From positions 1 to 5,102 of the forward strand of contig CALBAF010000181.1 in assembly GCA_937926415.1 (NCBI GenBank): a stretch of 5,102 nucleotides of DNA. The letters are read 5' to 3'. The stretch is from an uncultured Actinomyces sp. Lineage in GTDB: Bacteria > Actinomycetota > Actinomycetes > Actinomycetales > Actinomycetaceae. This document shows, one piece after another, positions 1 to 5,102 of the stretch. A model generated the notes under the pieces. The model made no database searches. It was not told the origin of the DNA and saw only the letters and a list, made by a program, of their open reading frames with translations. The position numbers and the translations under genes were made by a program. How positions within the stretch are numbered: position 1 is the stretch's first letter; each line of letters opens with the position of its first letter.

Positions 1-9
1 TGGGCGGGC

Positions 10-70
10 CGTCGTGATGACGACGCCACTGTTGGTGGGAGTACTCCCCTCCGCTTACACCTCTATCCTA
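10..70 (-). promoter_or_regulatory. Possible promoter and structured leader of a gene beyond the left edge
   Basis: On the minus strand TAGGAT (65-70) fits the actinobacterial -10 pattern TANNNT, though no good -35 is visible 16-18 bp upstream. About 15 bp past it lies a perfect 12-bp palindrome, GGGAGTACTCCC (38-49), preceded by GGAG. Next comes a perfect 6-bp hairpin, CGTCGT (10-15) with ACGACG (20-25) around a 4-base loop. No convincing reading frame starts before the window ends. The arrangement resembles the 5' leader of a further minus-strand gene. The GGGGAGTA string recalls the core of manganese-sensing yybP-ykoY leaders, which often precede TerC-type genes, but that comparison is from memory and weak. 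Confidence 0.3.
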
Positions 71-112
71 GTCGGAAGCAGCCGATCCCAGGCGATTGAT
101 GACAAGTGGCGT

Positions 113-190
113 CTGTCGCCTTGACACTACCGGCCGCTCCCGATGGACGAGGCCGGGGCCCTCACCATCCTTCGGCACCCCGGGCGACAG
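113..190 (-). terminator. Nested inverted repeat downstream of uvrB, possible 3' end structure
   Basis: CTGTCGCC (113-120) pairs perfectly with GGCGACAG (183-190), an 8-bp stem. Inside it CCGGCC (130-135) pairs with GGCCGG (151-156). The outer arm begins 7 bases past the uvrB stop codon on the minus strand. There is no T-tract, so this is not a classical intrinsic terminator; it could be a stabilising 3' UTR fold or a U-less actinobacterial terminator. Chance is possible at this GC content. Confidence 0.3.
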
Positions 191-196
191 GCACGA

Positions 197-2281
197 TCAG
201 TGGGCGCGCTTCATGGCACGCAGCTCCTTCTTCAGGTCTTCGATTTCGTCACGCAGACGAGCCGCGACCTCGAATTGGAGGTGCTGGGCGGCGGTCATCA
301 TCTGGGCGGACAGCTCCTCGATGAGTTCGGCGAGCTCGGCTTCGGCGCGCTGTCCAGACGTCATGGCGCGGCCGCCGCCACTCGCGTCGCTTCGTTCCCG
401 CTTGCTCTTCTCCTTGCGGTACCCACCCTCAAGCAGGCTCTGGGTATCGACCTGTTCGCGCGCGAGCATGTCGGTGACGTCGGAGATCTTCTTACGCAGC
501 GGCTGCGGGTCGATGCCGTGTTCCTTGTTGTAGGCGATCTGGATCTCGCGGCGACGCATGGTCTCCGAGATCGCCTCGTTCATCGAATCCGTCATGTTGT
601 CCGCGTACATGTGGACCTCGCCGGACACGTTTCGGGCTGCACGGCCAATCGTCTGGATGAGCGAACGGGTGGAGCGCAGGAAGCCTTCCTTGTCGGCGTC
701 GAGGATGGACACGAGGGAGACCTCGGGCAGGTCGAGGCCCTCACGCAGCAGGTTAATGCCGACGAGGACATCGAAGGTGCCCAGGCGCAGCTCACGCAGC
801 AGTTCGACGCGGCGCAGCGTATCGACGTCGGAGTGCAGGTACTCGACCTTGACGCCGCGCTCGGCCAGGTAGGTCGTGAGTTCCTCGGCCATCTTCTTCG
901 TGAGGGTGGTGACCAGGACGCGCTCGTCGCGTTCGACGCGCACGCGCACCTGTTCCAGCAGGTCGTCAATCTGGCCCTCGGTGGGCTTGACGACGACGAG
1001 CGGGTCGACGAGGCCCGTGGGGCGAATGATCTGCTCGACGACACCATCGGAGCGTTCGAGCTCGTAGGGGCCGGGGGTCGCGGACAGGTAGACGGTCTGG
1101 CCGATGCGCTGGGTGAACTCGTCCCACTTCAAGGGGCGGTTGTCCATCGCGGAGGGCAGGCGGAAGCCGTAGTCGACGAGGGTGCGCTTTCGCGACATGT
1201 CACCCTCGAACATCGCGCCAATCTGGGGGACGGTCACGTGAGACTCGTCGATAATGAGCAGGAAGTCGTCCGGGAAGTAGTCCAGCAGCGTATGCGGGGG
1301 TGTTCCGGGACCACGCCCGTCGATGTGGCGCGAGTAGTTCTCGACACCCGAGCACGAGCCGATTTCCTTGAGCATCTCGAGGTCGAAAGTCGTACGCATG
1401 CGCAGGCGCTGCTCCTCGAGCAGCTTATTCTGGCCACGGAACCAAGCGAGCCGTTCGTCGAGCTCGTCTTCGATGGAGGCGATCGCCTTCTTCATGCGTT
1501 CCTCGCCGGCCACGTAGTGCGAGGCCGGGAACAGGTACGTATGGTCCACGTGGTCGATCACGTCGCCGGTGAGCGGGTGCAGAACGGCCAGGGAGTCGAT
1601 CTCGTCGCCGAACATCTCGATGCGGATCGCGAGCTCCTCGTAGACGGGGATGATCTCGATCGTGTCGCCGCGCACGCGGAACGTTCCGCGCGTAAACGCC
1701 ATGTCGTTGCGCACGTACTGCATGGCAACGAAGCGCCGCAGCAGAGCGTCGCGGTCGATGATCATGCCGCGTTCCAGCTCGATCATCCGGGCCACGTACT
1801 CCTCGGGGGTACCGAGGCCGTAGATGCACGACACGGATGAGACGACGACGGTGTCTCGCCGCGTGAGCAGAGAATTGGTCGCGCTGTGGCGCAGGCGCTC
1901 GACCTCGTCATTGATCGACGAATCCTTCTCGATGAAGGTGTCCGTCTGGGGGACGTAGGCCTCGGGCTGGTAGTAGTCGTAGTACGACACGAAGTACTCG
2001 ACGGCGTTGTTCGGCAACAGCTCCCGGAACTCGGCCGCAAGCTGGGCGGCGAGCGTCTTGTTCGGCTCGAGGACCAGCGCGGGACGCTGCAGCTCCTCGA
2101 TGAGCCAGGCCGTGGTCGCGCTCTTGCCCGTACCGGTCGCGCCCATCAGGACGACATCCTGTTCGCCATCTCGGATGCGCGCAGCCAGCTCCTTGATAGC
2201 CTTGGGCTGGTCGCCCGACGGCGTGTACGGGGAGATGACCTCGAAAGGCTTGTTCTGGCGGGTCACGGCATTAGTGCTCAC
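197..2281 (-). CDS. uvrB: UvrABC excinuclease subunit B
   Basis: This is the damage-verifying helicase-like subunit of nucleotide excision repair: UvrA loads it on DNA, and it then recruits UvrC for incision. The 694 residues match the usual family length (about 670-700). Visible in order are the Walker A GATGTGKS (47-54), [12 protein letters not shown] (69-80), the tyrosine-rich beta-hairpin segment that inserts between strands (about 98-124, with [17 protein letters not shown]), the DESH Walker B box (345-348), [14 protein letters not shown] (507-520), the arginine-finger motif QTIGRAARN (543-551), and a C-terminal UVR helical hairpin that contacts UvrA/UvrC (about 654-687). The start is GTG at 2281; an in-frame TAG four codons upstream excludes a longer form. 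It lies 82 bp downstream of coaE on the same strand, so cotranscription is possible. No actinobacterial SOS box (GAAC-N4-GTTC) is visible upstream. Confidence 0.98.
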   Translation of the reverse strand: MSTNAVTRQNKPFEVISPYTPSGDQPKAIKELAARIRDGEQDVVLMGATGTGKSATTAWLIEELQRPALVLEPNKTLAAQLAAEFRELLPNNAVEYFVSYYDYYQPEAYVPQTDTFIEKDSSINDEVERLRHSATNSLLTRRDTVVVSSVSCIYGLGTPEEYVARMIELERGMIIDRDALLRRFVAMQYVRNDMAFTRGTFRVRGDTIEIIPVYEELAIRIEMFGDEIDSLAVLHPLTGDVIDHVDHTYLFPASHYVAGEERMKKAIASIEDELDERLAWFRGQNKLLEEQRLRMRTTFDLEMLKEIGSCSGVENYSRHIDGRGPGTPPHTLLDYFPDDFLLIIDESHVTVPQIGAMFEGDMSRKRTLVDYGFRLPSAMDNRPLKWDEFTQRIGQTVYLSATPGPYELERSDGVVEQIIRPTGLVDPLVVVKPTEGQIDDLLEQVRVRVERDERVLVTTLTKKMAEELTTYLAERGVKVEYLHSDVDTLRRVELLRELRLGTFDVLVGINLLREGLDLPEVSLVSILDADKEGFLRSTRSLIQTIGRAARNVSGEVHMYADNMTDSMNEAISETMRRREIQIAYNKEHGIDPQPLRKKISDVTDMLAREQVDTQSLLEGGYRKEKSKRERSDASGGGRAMTSGQRAEAELAELIEELSAQMMTAAQHLQFEVAARLRDEIEDLKKELRAMKRAH

Positions 2282-2287
2282 GCCCCT

Positions 2288-2293
2288 ACGCTA
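2288..2293 (-). promoter_or_regulatory. Candidate -10 box for uvrB (leaderless start)
   Basis: TAGCGT fits TANNNT and lies exactly 6 bases before the GTG start of uvrB, so transcription would begin at or next to the start codon. The alternative reading is that the intervening AGGGGC is a closely spaced ribosome binding site. No -35 of TTGACA type is visible. Confidence 0.3.
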
Positions 2294-2363
2294 CCGCCCA
2301 TGCACGTTGGCTGCCCGTACAGAGCACCTGAGTTCACGACAAGCGTGGCCCACCCCGGCCTCG

Positions 2364-3056
2364 TCAGTCGAGGAAGGGTGCATCCGGGGTCAGCCAGCGC
2401 TCATAGACGAGGCGCGCGACCTCCTCCAGGTCCGCGGCGCTGCCCTCGTTGTCGATCCAGATCGTCGCGATGGCTCGGCGTTCCTCGGACGAGGCCTGGG
2501 CTCGGATACGTGCACGCGCATCCTCGGGTGCCACTCCCCTGTCCTCCAGACGCGCGACGCGCTCCTCGATCGGCGCATCCACGATGACAACCGCGTCGAA
2601 ACGATCCGCGTAATCCCCTTCAATCAGGAGCGGAATGTCGTAAACCGCGAGAGCCCCCTGTGGTGCTCCGCGCAGAATCGACCACGCGCGTGCCTCGATA
2701 ACGGGGAGGGTGATGGCGTTGAGGCGCGCCACGCGCTCGTCGGCTCCATCGCCCCCGAAGACACGGGATGCGAGAAGCGCCCGGTCCAGGCTCCCGTCCT
2801 CCCTCAGCAGGTCCTCCCCAAAAGCGCGAGCAACCTCGGTCAGCGTCGGCTCGCCAGGTTCGAGAATCACCCGCGCAATCGCGTCCGCGTCCGCCGTCAC
2901 CGCGCCCAGAGACGCGAAGACGCGCGTCACCGAGGACTTACCGGAGCCGATACCTCCGCTGACCGCAACGATGCGGCGCGGCCCCTGCGAATGAGGCGCG
3001 TCAATCGGACGAATGAGGGTGGCCGTGCAAGCCCCGCAGCTCAGAGTCGTGTTCAC
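2364..3056 (-). CDS. coaE: Dephospho-CoA kinase
   Basis: The enzyme phosphorylates the ribose 3'-hydroxyl of dephospho-CoA with ATP, the last step of coenzyme A synthesis, in the cytosol. With the GTG start at 3056 it has 230 residues. The P-loop SGGIGSGKSS lies at about 33-42, DAD at 56-58, YDIPLLIEGDYADRFD at about 139-154, the lid-region RLEDRG...RIRAQ at about 169-187, and the C-terminal IWIDNEG at about 199-205. The family is usually about 200 residues with the P-loop within the first 15. No ATG, GTG or TTG lies between 3056 and the P-loop, so a roughly 25-residue N-terminal extension is forced; TTG and GTG codons upstream (to 3104) are less likely starts. The usual HP pair after the 'LNxI' segment reads LP here (ITLPVI). 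The coaE-uvrB neighbourhood is known from other actinobacteria. Confidence 0.95.
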   Translation of the reverse strand: MNTTLSCGACTATLIRPIDAPHSQGPRRIVAVSGGIGSGKSSVTRVFASLGAVTADADAIARVILEPGEPTLTEVARAFGEDLLREDGSLDRALLASRVFGGDGADERVARLNAITLPVIEARAWSILRGAPQGALAVYDIPLLIEGDYADRFDAVVIVDAPIEERVARLEDRGVAPEDARARIRAQASSEERRAIATIWIDNEGSAADLEEVARLVYERWLTPDAPFLD

Positions 3057-3062
3057 ACCCAC

Positions 3063-3068
3063 AGGGTA
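3063..3068 (-). promoter_or_regulatory. Candidate -10 box for coaE (leaderless start)
   Basis: TACCCT fits TANNNT and stands exactly 6 bases before GTG 3056, the same spacing as the TAGCGT box before uvrB. This would give a leaderless mRNA and supports GTG 3056 as the start. No clear -35 is seen. Confidence 0.35.
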
Positions 3069-3073
3069 GCCCG

Positions 3074-3111
3074 CCAATTGTTGCCTTACGTGGTCGTCGT
3101 GCAAGAATTGG
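3074..3111. promoter_or_regulatory. Inverted repeat between coaE and brnQ, candidate operator
   Basis: CCAATTGTTGC (3074-3084) and GCAAGAATTGG (3101-3111) are inverted copies matching at 10 of 11 positions, separated by 16 bases. The left arm lies just upstream of the putative coaE -10, and the right arm ends 3 bases before the extended -10 of brnQ. The placement suits a repressor or regulator acting on one or both divergent promoters. The regulator is unknown. Confidence 0.4.
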
Positions 3112-3114
3112 GGC

Positions 3115-3123
3115 TGTTATAGA
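3115..3123 (+). promoter_or_regulatory. Extended -10 promoter element for brnQ
   Basis: TGTTATAGA is an extended -10 (TG, one base, TATAGA). It predicts a start near 3130 and a short 5' UTR of roughly 18 bases before GTG 3148. No good -35 is visible, which an extended -10 can tolerate. The ribosome binding site is weak, with only AGTGAG (3137-3142) near the start. Confidence 0.45.
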
Positions 3124-3147
3124 ACCCACACCATCAAGTGAGTAGCA

Positions 3148-4500
3148 GTGACGCAGACAGTCAATGACGATTCCACTGGACGCTCGAGCAGCACCGCCGT
3201 CCTCATCGCAACCTCCCTGACGCTTTTCTCTATGTTTTTTGGCGCAGGTAACCTGATTTTCCCACCGATCATGGGCGCGTCCGCGGGTACCAACTTCGCT
3301 CCCGCGATGATCGGTTTCCTGATCGGCGGCGTGGCACTGCCCGTCATCTCCATCATTACGATCGCCCTGTCGGGCACCGACCTGCGCGACCTCGTGAGCC
3401 GCGCCGGCAAGTCTTTCGGCATCGTCTTTTCCGTCATGGTCTACCTGTCGATCGGCGCCTTCTACGCCCTCCCGCGTACGGGAGCTGTGTCTTTCTCGAC
3501 TGCCGTCGCACCTCTCATCGGCACGAAGTCCTTGACCGCGTCGATCATCTTCAGCTTTGTTTTCTTCGGCATCGCGTTCTATCTGTGCTGGAATCCCGGT
3601 AAAATCATCGACAACCTCGGCAAGATCCTCACCCCGATCCTGCTTGGACTCCTCGTCCTGCTGGTGTTCCTCTGCCTGGCCTCGCTGCCTGCGTCTCACG
3701 ACGCCCCCACTGGCGAATACGCGGCCACTCCCCTGGCCGCCGGGCTCCTCGAGGGCTACATGACGATGGATTCGATCGCTGCGCTGGCCTTCGGCATCAT
3801 CGTCGTTACGTCGCTCGGACACACGGGCGGCGGCATTGGCGCGAAAGTCGTGCGTCGCACCTCCGTGGCTGCTGTCATCGCAGGGTTCCTGCTTGCCGTC
3901 GTGTACGTGGGACTGGGCCTCATCGGTCACGTGATCCCGAATGCTCAGAGCTACAGCGACGGTGCGACCCTGCTGGCGGATGCCGCCCAGATGACGATGG
4001 GATGGCCCGGCCAGATCGTCTTCGGTCTCATCGTGCTCACGGCCTGCATGACGACGGCAGTCGGTCTGATCGCTGCGACCTCAGAGTTCTTTCACCGCCT
4101 ACTACCGGCCATCTCCTACCGCGCGTGGATGATTGTCTTCACAATCATCTCCTTCGTGCTGGCTTCGGCGGGACTGAGCTCGGTGCTCACCATCGCGGTG
4201 CCGATCATCACGTTCCTGTACCCCATTGCGATCACCATCGTTTCCCTCACGATCGCGACCCATCCGCTGCGCCTAGCGACCCCGGCACTATGGACGTTCC
4301 GCTTGGGCACGTGGATGGCGGCGGCGTGGTCGGCGGCTACGACGCTGGCGCACGTTGGCGTTTACACGGAACACATCGAGTCTGCGCTCATGTGGAGCCC
4401 GCTCCAGAGTATTCAGCTCGGGTGGATCGTGCCCATGCTGATAGCGGCCATCATCGGCGTCTGCATCGACGTGGCAGCTATGAAGCGTTCGGCTGCCTAG
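3148..4500 (+). CDS. brnQ: Branched-chain amino acid:cation symporter, BrnQ/LIVCS family
   Basis: This inner-membrane secondary transporter imports leucine, isoleucine and valine with sodium or protons. The 450 residues match the family length. Roughly twelve hydrophobic segments are visible, at about 16-38, 50-74, 90-108, 130-148, 158-180, 207-224, 238-261, 288-311, 325-344, 346-371, 383-402 and 424-443. The family signature FGAGNLIFPP (31-40) in the first segment and YALPRTGAVSFSTAVAP (106-122) are clear. Also present is GHTGGGIGAKVVRR (224-237), before segment seven. The N-terminus is short, polar and cytoplasmic in type, with no cleavable signal peptide, and the C-terminus is short and basic. 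The GTG at 3148 is chosen because an in-frame TGA lies at 3139-3141. It is transcribed divergently from coaE and appears to be a single-gene unit followed by the hairpin region at 4517-4575. The exact coupling ion and substrate preference cannot be read from sequence. Confidence 0.95.
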   Translation: MTQTVNDDSTGRSSSTAVLIATSLTLFSMFFGAGNLIFPPIMGASAGTNFAPAMIGFLIGGVALPVISIITIALSGTDLRDLVSRAGKSFGIVFSVMVYLSIGAFYALPRTGAVSFSTAVAPLIGTKSLTASIIFSFVFFGIAFYLCWNPGKIIDNLGKILTPILLGLLVLLVFLCLASLPASHDAPTGEYAATPLAAGLLEGYMTMDSIAALAFGIIVVTSLGHTGGGIGAKVVRRTSVAAVIAGFLLAVVYVGLGLIGHVIPNAQSYSDGATLLADAAQMTMGWPGQIVFGLIVLTACMTTAVGLIAATSEFFHRLLPAISYRAWMIVFTIISFVLASAGLSSVLTIAVPIITFLYPIAITIVSLTIATHPLRLATPALWTFRLGTWMAAAWSAATTLAHVGVYTEHIESALMWSPLQSIQLGWIVPMLIAAIIGVCIDVAAMKRSAA

Positions 4501-4516
4501 TAACAGCGTCTGAAGG

Positions 4517-4575
4517 GCCCGCGGGCAACCGGGGCCTCCGGTGCCCGGAACAACCGTGGGGCCGTAAGCAGCCCC
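4517..4575 (+). terminator. GC-rich hairpin cluster after brnQ, possible terminator
   Basis: Three potential stems follow the brnQ stop: the perfect palindrome GCCCGCGGGC (4517-4526); CCGGG (4529-4533) with CCCGG (4544-4548), which has an alternative register GGGC/GCCC; and GGGGC (4558-4562) with GCCCC (4571-4575) around an 8-base loop. None is followed by a T-tract, so termination is plausible but not demonstrated. Nothing else is evident in 4501-4600. Confidence 0.4.
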
Positions 4576-4600
4576 GCCCCAAAGTTCAGGCAACGGGCAT

Positions 4601-4810
4601 ATGAAACCGGTGCCGCCTCTGCAGGCGGCGATCACCAGAAATTTGAAACCCCGGACACCGCTGCTCGCCCCTGAACAGCAGCCGTTGAAACCGGTGGCAC
4701 CTCTGCAGCCACCGACGCGGGCCAGCATGAAACCACCATCACCACTGTTCATCCCCGAACAGCAACCGCTGAAACCGACAACACCTCTGCAACCAAAAAA
4801 CGCACTAAAA
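4601..4810 (+). repeat. Rightward array of five diverged 42-bp units
   Basis: Units begin at 4601, 4643, 4685, 4727 and 4769, so the TGAAACC core recurs exactly every 42 bp (4602, 4644, 4686, 4728, 4770). Within each unit the conserved parts are TGAAACC, then C at unit position 14, CC at 16-17 and CTG at 19-21; the other half varies. Units 2 and 4 share a second half (GAACAGCA, CCG end) that units 1, 3 and 5 lack; those three share CCTCTGCA instead. A higher-order 84-bp dimer is therefore visible, with units 2 and 4 matching at 31 of 42 bases. Confidence 0.85.
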
Positions 4811-5050
4811 GCGCCCATTTCTCACCCGCAAAGGCGATGGCGGTTTCAACTGGCTCACCTCACCGGCACGCAAAGGCGACAAGGGTTTCAATCCGACGCA
4901 AGAAGACACGAACAAAGGTGCCACCGGTTTCGACCCCACACGGGCACGACCAAGCACAGGCGACAGCAGTTTCACGCGAAAGATCTGCGACACCCACGCC
5001 CAGCCACATACCCACTCCCCAGAAAACTCGCATGCAATTCGATTGGGTGA
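4601..5050 (+). CDS. Doubtful open frame over the repeat array (149 residues)
   Basis: The ATG at 4601 opens exactly at the first repeat unit. The first 70 or so residues form five 14-residue repeats of the form (M/L)-K-P-x-x-P-L, the second and fourth ending in P-E-Q-Q-P. Differences between the second and fourth units include several synonymous third-position changes (CCG/CCA, CCT/CCC, CAG/CAA), as a coding repeat would show. After residue 70 the frame runs antisense through the inverted array and reads as arginine- and histidine-rich sequence with no recognisable domain. No good ribosome binding site precedes it. At best the first half is a small repeat-protein gene or remnant; the whole frame may simply be an open reading frame by chance. 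Confidence 0.18.
   Translation: MKPVPPLQAAITRNLKPRTPLLAPEQQPLKPVAPLQPPTRASMKPPSPLFIPEQQPLKPTTPLQPKNALKAPISHPQRRWRFQLAHLTGTQRRQGFQSDARRHEQRCHRFRPHTGTTKHRRQQFHAKDLRHPRPATYPLPRKLACNSIG
4795..4814 (-). terminator. Weak intrinsic-terminator-like hairpin at the junction of the arrays
   Basis: On the minus strand GCGC (4814-4811) can pair with GTGC (4805-4802) around the loop TTTTA, with one G-T pair, followed by G and six T (4800-4795). The stop codon TAG of the minus-strand repeat frame (4807-4805) lies in this hairpin. The 4-bp stem is too short to be convincing on its own. Confidence 0.2.
4805..4993 (-). CDS. Doubtful small repeat-peptide frame on the minus strand (62 residues)
   Basis: Reading from GTG 4993, the frame contains four 14-residue repeats: VKLLSPV, SKPVAPL, LKPLSPL and LKPPSPL heads, each followed by seven variable residues, and it ends at TAG 4807-4805. 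It therefore encodes the same (L)-K-P-x-x-P-L pattern as the opposite strand does at 4601-4800. The frame is open upstream as far as 5095, without a standard start other than GTG 4993 and no clear ribosome binding site. It could be the tail of a repeat protein, a decayed copy, or a by-product of a DNA repeat whose period is a multiple of three. No known domain is recognised. Confidence 0.22.
   Translation of the reverse strand: MSQIFRVKLLSPVLGRARVGSKPVAPLFVSSCVGLKPLSPLRAGEVSQLKPPSPLRVRNGRF
4808..4975 (-). repeat. Leftward array of four diverged 42-bp units
   Basis: On the plus strand the reversed core GGTTTCA or a one-base variant recurs at 4842, 4884, 4926 and 4968, exactly 42 bp apart. Read on the minus strand, the units keep the same layout as those at 4601-4810: GAAAC, C at position 14, CC at 16-17 and TG at 20-21. 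The seventh codon-equivalent is mostly TTG here and CTG in the other array, so the two arrays are related but not a recent inverted duplication. The last unit ends at 4808 and the opposing array's last unit ends at 4810, so the arrays meet tail to tail. Confidence 0.85.
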
Positions 5051-5102
5051 AGTTTCAACGAAGCCTGAAAACGTTGCAATTCCAACGATCTGATTTCAAG
5101 AT
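4976..5102. repeat. Degenerate continuation of the 42-bp period to the window edge
   Basis: TGCAATTC occurs at 5033-5040 and again at 5075-5082, exactly 42 bp apart. Degenerate reversed cores AGTTTCAA (5051-5058) and GATTTCAA (5092-5099) follow the leftward array's phase with slips of one and two bases. The unit expected at 5010 is unrecognisable. Nothing else, and no gene, is seen here; the array probably continues beyond 5102. Confidence 0.5.

Noticed and set aside
143..1840. A 565-codon plus-strand open frame opposite uvrB
   Set aside because: It is fully antisense to a complete uvrB with all its motifs. It has no recognisable domain and is the kind of long stop-free shadow expected from high-GC codon bias.
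3001..3930. A 309-codon minus-strand open frame opposite brnQ
   Set aside because: It is antisense to a clear transporter gene and overlaps the promoter region and the coaE 5' end. Its composition (runs of D, E, R, H, G) is that of a shadow frame.
4002..4604. A 200-codon plus-strand frame overlapping brnQ
   Set aside because: It is an out-of-frame shadow of the BrnQ membrane segments, rich in arginine and histidine, with no independent support.
4288..4818. A 176-codon minus-strand frame rich in glycine and cysteine across the brnQ end and the repeats
   Set aside because: Its apparent repeats are the reverse reading of the rightward array, and it overlaps the brnQ 3' end antisense. It shows no ribosome binding site or known domain.
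4601..4975. Transposon terminal inverted repeats
   Set aside because: The inverted units meet tail to tail with no room for a transposase between them and no target-site duplication is visible.
4601..5102. CRISPR array
   Set aside because: The regular spacing and GTTTCAA-like cores suggest it, but the conserved part is only about 7-9 bases with further scattered matches. The polarity inverts mid-array, and the 'spacers' are related to one another (units 2 and 4).

Overview
The window looks like chromosomal DNA from a high-GC actinobacterium. The uvrB and coaE genes sit together, as in Mycobacterium and related lineages. Start codons are GTG, the strong codon bias produces long antisense shadow frames, and the putative -10 boxes fit TANNNT. 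My best guess is an Actinomyces/Schaalia-like organism, but this rests on overall appearance, not on a search.

From left to right: bases 1-196 lie downstream of uvrB. They hold a nested inverted repeat (possible 3' end signal) and, further along the minus strand, a TAGGAT box followed by a 12-bp palindrome that may be the promoter and leader of a gene starting outside the window. uvrB (197-2281, minus) encodes the complete damage-recognition helicase subunit of nucleotide excision repair. coaE (2364-3056, minus), 82 bp upstream of uvrB, encodes dephospho-CoA kinase, the last step of coenzyme A synthesis. A 91-bp divergent intergenic region separates coaE from brnQ. It carries a -10-like box for each side and an 11-bp inverted repeat between them. 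brnQ (3148-4500, plus) encodes a complete branched-chain amino acid:cation symporter. Bases 4501-4600 hold GC-rich hairpins that could end brnQ transcription.

The unusual part is 4601-5102. It is built of diverged 42-bp units carrying a TGAAACC core. Five units point rightwards (4601-4810) and four point leftwards (4808-4975), meeting tail to tail near base 4809. Weaker copies continue to the right edge. On each strand the units read as 14-residue repeats of the type (L/M)-K-P-x-x-P-L. The period also equals about four turns of B-DNA. Whether this is a peptide-repeat gene, a relic, or an array of DNA sites cannot be settled here.

uvrB and coaE are housekeeping genes and brnQ is an ordinary transporter. 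I see no functional link between them beyond position. The repeat array is the only part that known families do not explain.
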